Shown here in pieces: positions 5,248 through 5,808 of a stretch of DNA of 5,808 bases. This DNA is from Planctomycetaceae bacterium UBA4655. Its GTDB lineage: Bacteria; Planctomycetota; Planctomycetia; Pirellulales; UBA1268. Numbering within the stretch: the first letter of the stretch is position 1; each line of letters starts with the position of its first letter. The stretch covers positions 1 to 5,808 of the forward strand of contig DHLZ01000166.1 of NCBI GenBank assembly GCA_002405515.1, given 5' to 3'. The notes below the pieces were generated by a model. The model had not been told where the DNA came from, did not search any database, and saw only the letters and a program-made list of their open reading frames with translations. A program made the translations under genes and the position numbers.

Positions 5248-5808
5248 GGATCGGCATCGTCAACGACATGAAGGCCGCCTGCGAGGCGCTGCGCCGCGTC
5301 GTGGACAGCCTGACCGACCACGAGGTGGCGTGGACGGCCGGCGACGGCGTCGAGGCGGTCGCGATGGCGAAGCGCGACCGGCCCGACCTGATCCTCATGG
5401 ACCTGCTCATGCCGCACCTCGACGGCGCCCAGGCCACGCGGCAGATCATGGCGACGGCGCCGTGCGCGATCCTCGTCGTCACCGCCACCGTCAGCGGCAA
5501 CATCTCGCTCGTCTACGACGCCATGGGATACGGGGCGCTCGACGCGGTCGACACGCCGATGCTCGGCCCGGCGGGAGAGGTCAGCGGGGCGGGCGCCCTC
5601 GCCGAGAAGATCGGCGTCATCGCCAAGCTCGTCGGCCCCGGCGCGGAGTCCCGGCGGCAGCCGCGGCCGGCGGCCGCGGCGACGCCGCCGCGGCTACTCG
5701 TCGTCGGCGCCTCGACGGGCGGGCCGAAGGCGGTGGCCGACCTGCTCCTCCCCCTGCCCCACGACTGGAACGTGGCGACCGTGGTCGTCCAGCACGTCGA
5801 CGTGGCCT
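5244..5808 (+). CDS. cheB: Chemotaxis-type protein-glutamate methylesterase CheB (WspF-like), 3' end outside window
   Basis: CheB removes methyl groups from glutamates of chemoreceptors when its receiver domain is phosphorylated, resetting the signalling array. The ATG at 5244 overlaps the kinase stop (ATGA), and GGAG at 5232-5235 lies 8 bases upstream, so the start is well supported and translation is probably coupled to the kinase gene. The 188 visible residues of a usual 340-350 show a receiver domain (1 to about 105) with phospho-acceptor D53 in LMDLLMP, then a linker rich in Pro/Ala/Arg (about 132-149), then the start of the esterase domain with VVGASTGGP. Catalytic Ser is S157 and the catalytic His is H184 in QHVD; the catalytic Asp lies beyond the window. 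The receiver starts MRIGIVNDM, with Asn-Asp where most receivers have Asp-Asp, and contains CAILVVT...GALDAVDTP. Both features match WspF as I remember it, favouring a Wsp-like pathway. Confidence 0.93.
   Translation, partial: MRIGIVNDMKAACEALRRVVDSLTDHEVAWTAGDGVEAVAMAKRDRPDLILMDLLMPHLDGAQATRQIMATAPCAILVVTATVSGNISLVYDAMGYGALDAVDTPMLGPAGEVSGAGALAEKIGVIAKLVGPGAESRRQPRPAAAATPPRLLVVGASTGGPKAVADLLLPLPHDWNVATVVVQHVDVA

Noticed and set aside
1..5808. CRISPR arrays, tRNA or rRNA genes, riboswitches, defence systems
   Set aside because: No regularly spaced repeats, cloverleaf-like or rRNA-like sequences were seen by eye, and every gene is explained by ordinary families or left as unknown.

Overview
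The window is uniformly very GC-rich and gene-dense, and it reads as a bacterial chromosome piece. The best clue to the organism is a short remnant at about 3995-4150 (minus strand) with the repetitive 'ALA-H...L.L..L.SL' pattern that I associate with leucine-rich-like repeat proteins of Planctomycetes. A planctomycete or relative is therefore my inference, not a proof.

Layout, left to right. (1) 3-1595, plus: the 3' part of an unrecognised gene of at least 530 codons, ending in a Pro/Ala-rich linker and an acidic tail. (2) 1625-2163, minus: the C-terminal third or so of an amidase-signature hydrolase, convergent with gene 1 and cut at its 5' side. (3) about 2164-3921, minus: an apparently complete IS91-family (HUH, rolling-circle) insertion sequence with an intact transposase. 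A GAAC/GTTC target tetranucleotide sits at its 3' end, three hairpins lie 3' of the transposase core, and the same 9-base motif occurs at both presumed ends. (4) 3923-4150, minus: a remnant of a leucine-rich-like repeat protein. (5) 4153-5247, plus: the C-terminal half of a CheA-type kinase fused to a receiver domain, without its N-terminal half. (6) 5244-5808, plus: the N-terminal half of a CheB/WspF-type methylesterase, cut only by the window edge and overlapping the kinase gene by ATGA.

The kinase-receiver and CheB pair is the order seen in Wsp-like chemosensory operons (wspE-wspF), which often control something other than swimming. Here the kinase lacks its phosphotransfer and dimerisation domains and most of its ATPase domain, so this copy cannot work as it stands.

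The main point of interest is structural. The IS does not split one gene: its 3' side abuts an amidase C-terminus, while its 5' side abuts a repeat-protein remnant and then a decapitated cheA. At least two breakpoints are needed, one at the IS and one near 4150. Recombination between IS copies, one-ended IS91 transposition plus deletion, or a chimeric assembly could all explain this. I found no CRISPR array, tRNA, rRNA or recognisable new defence system.
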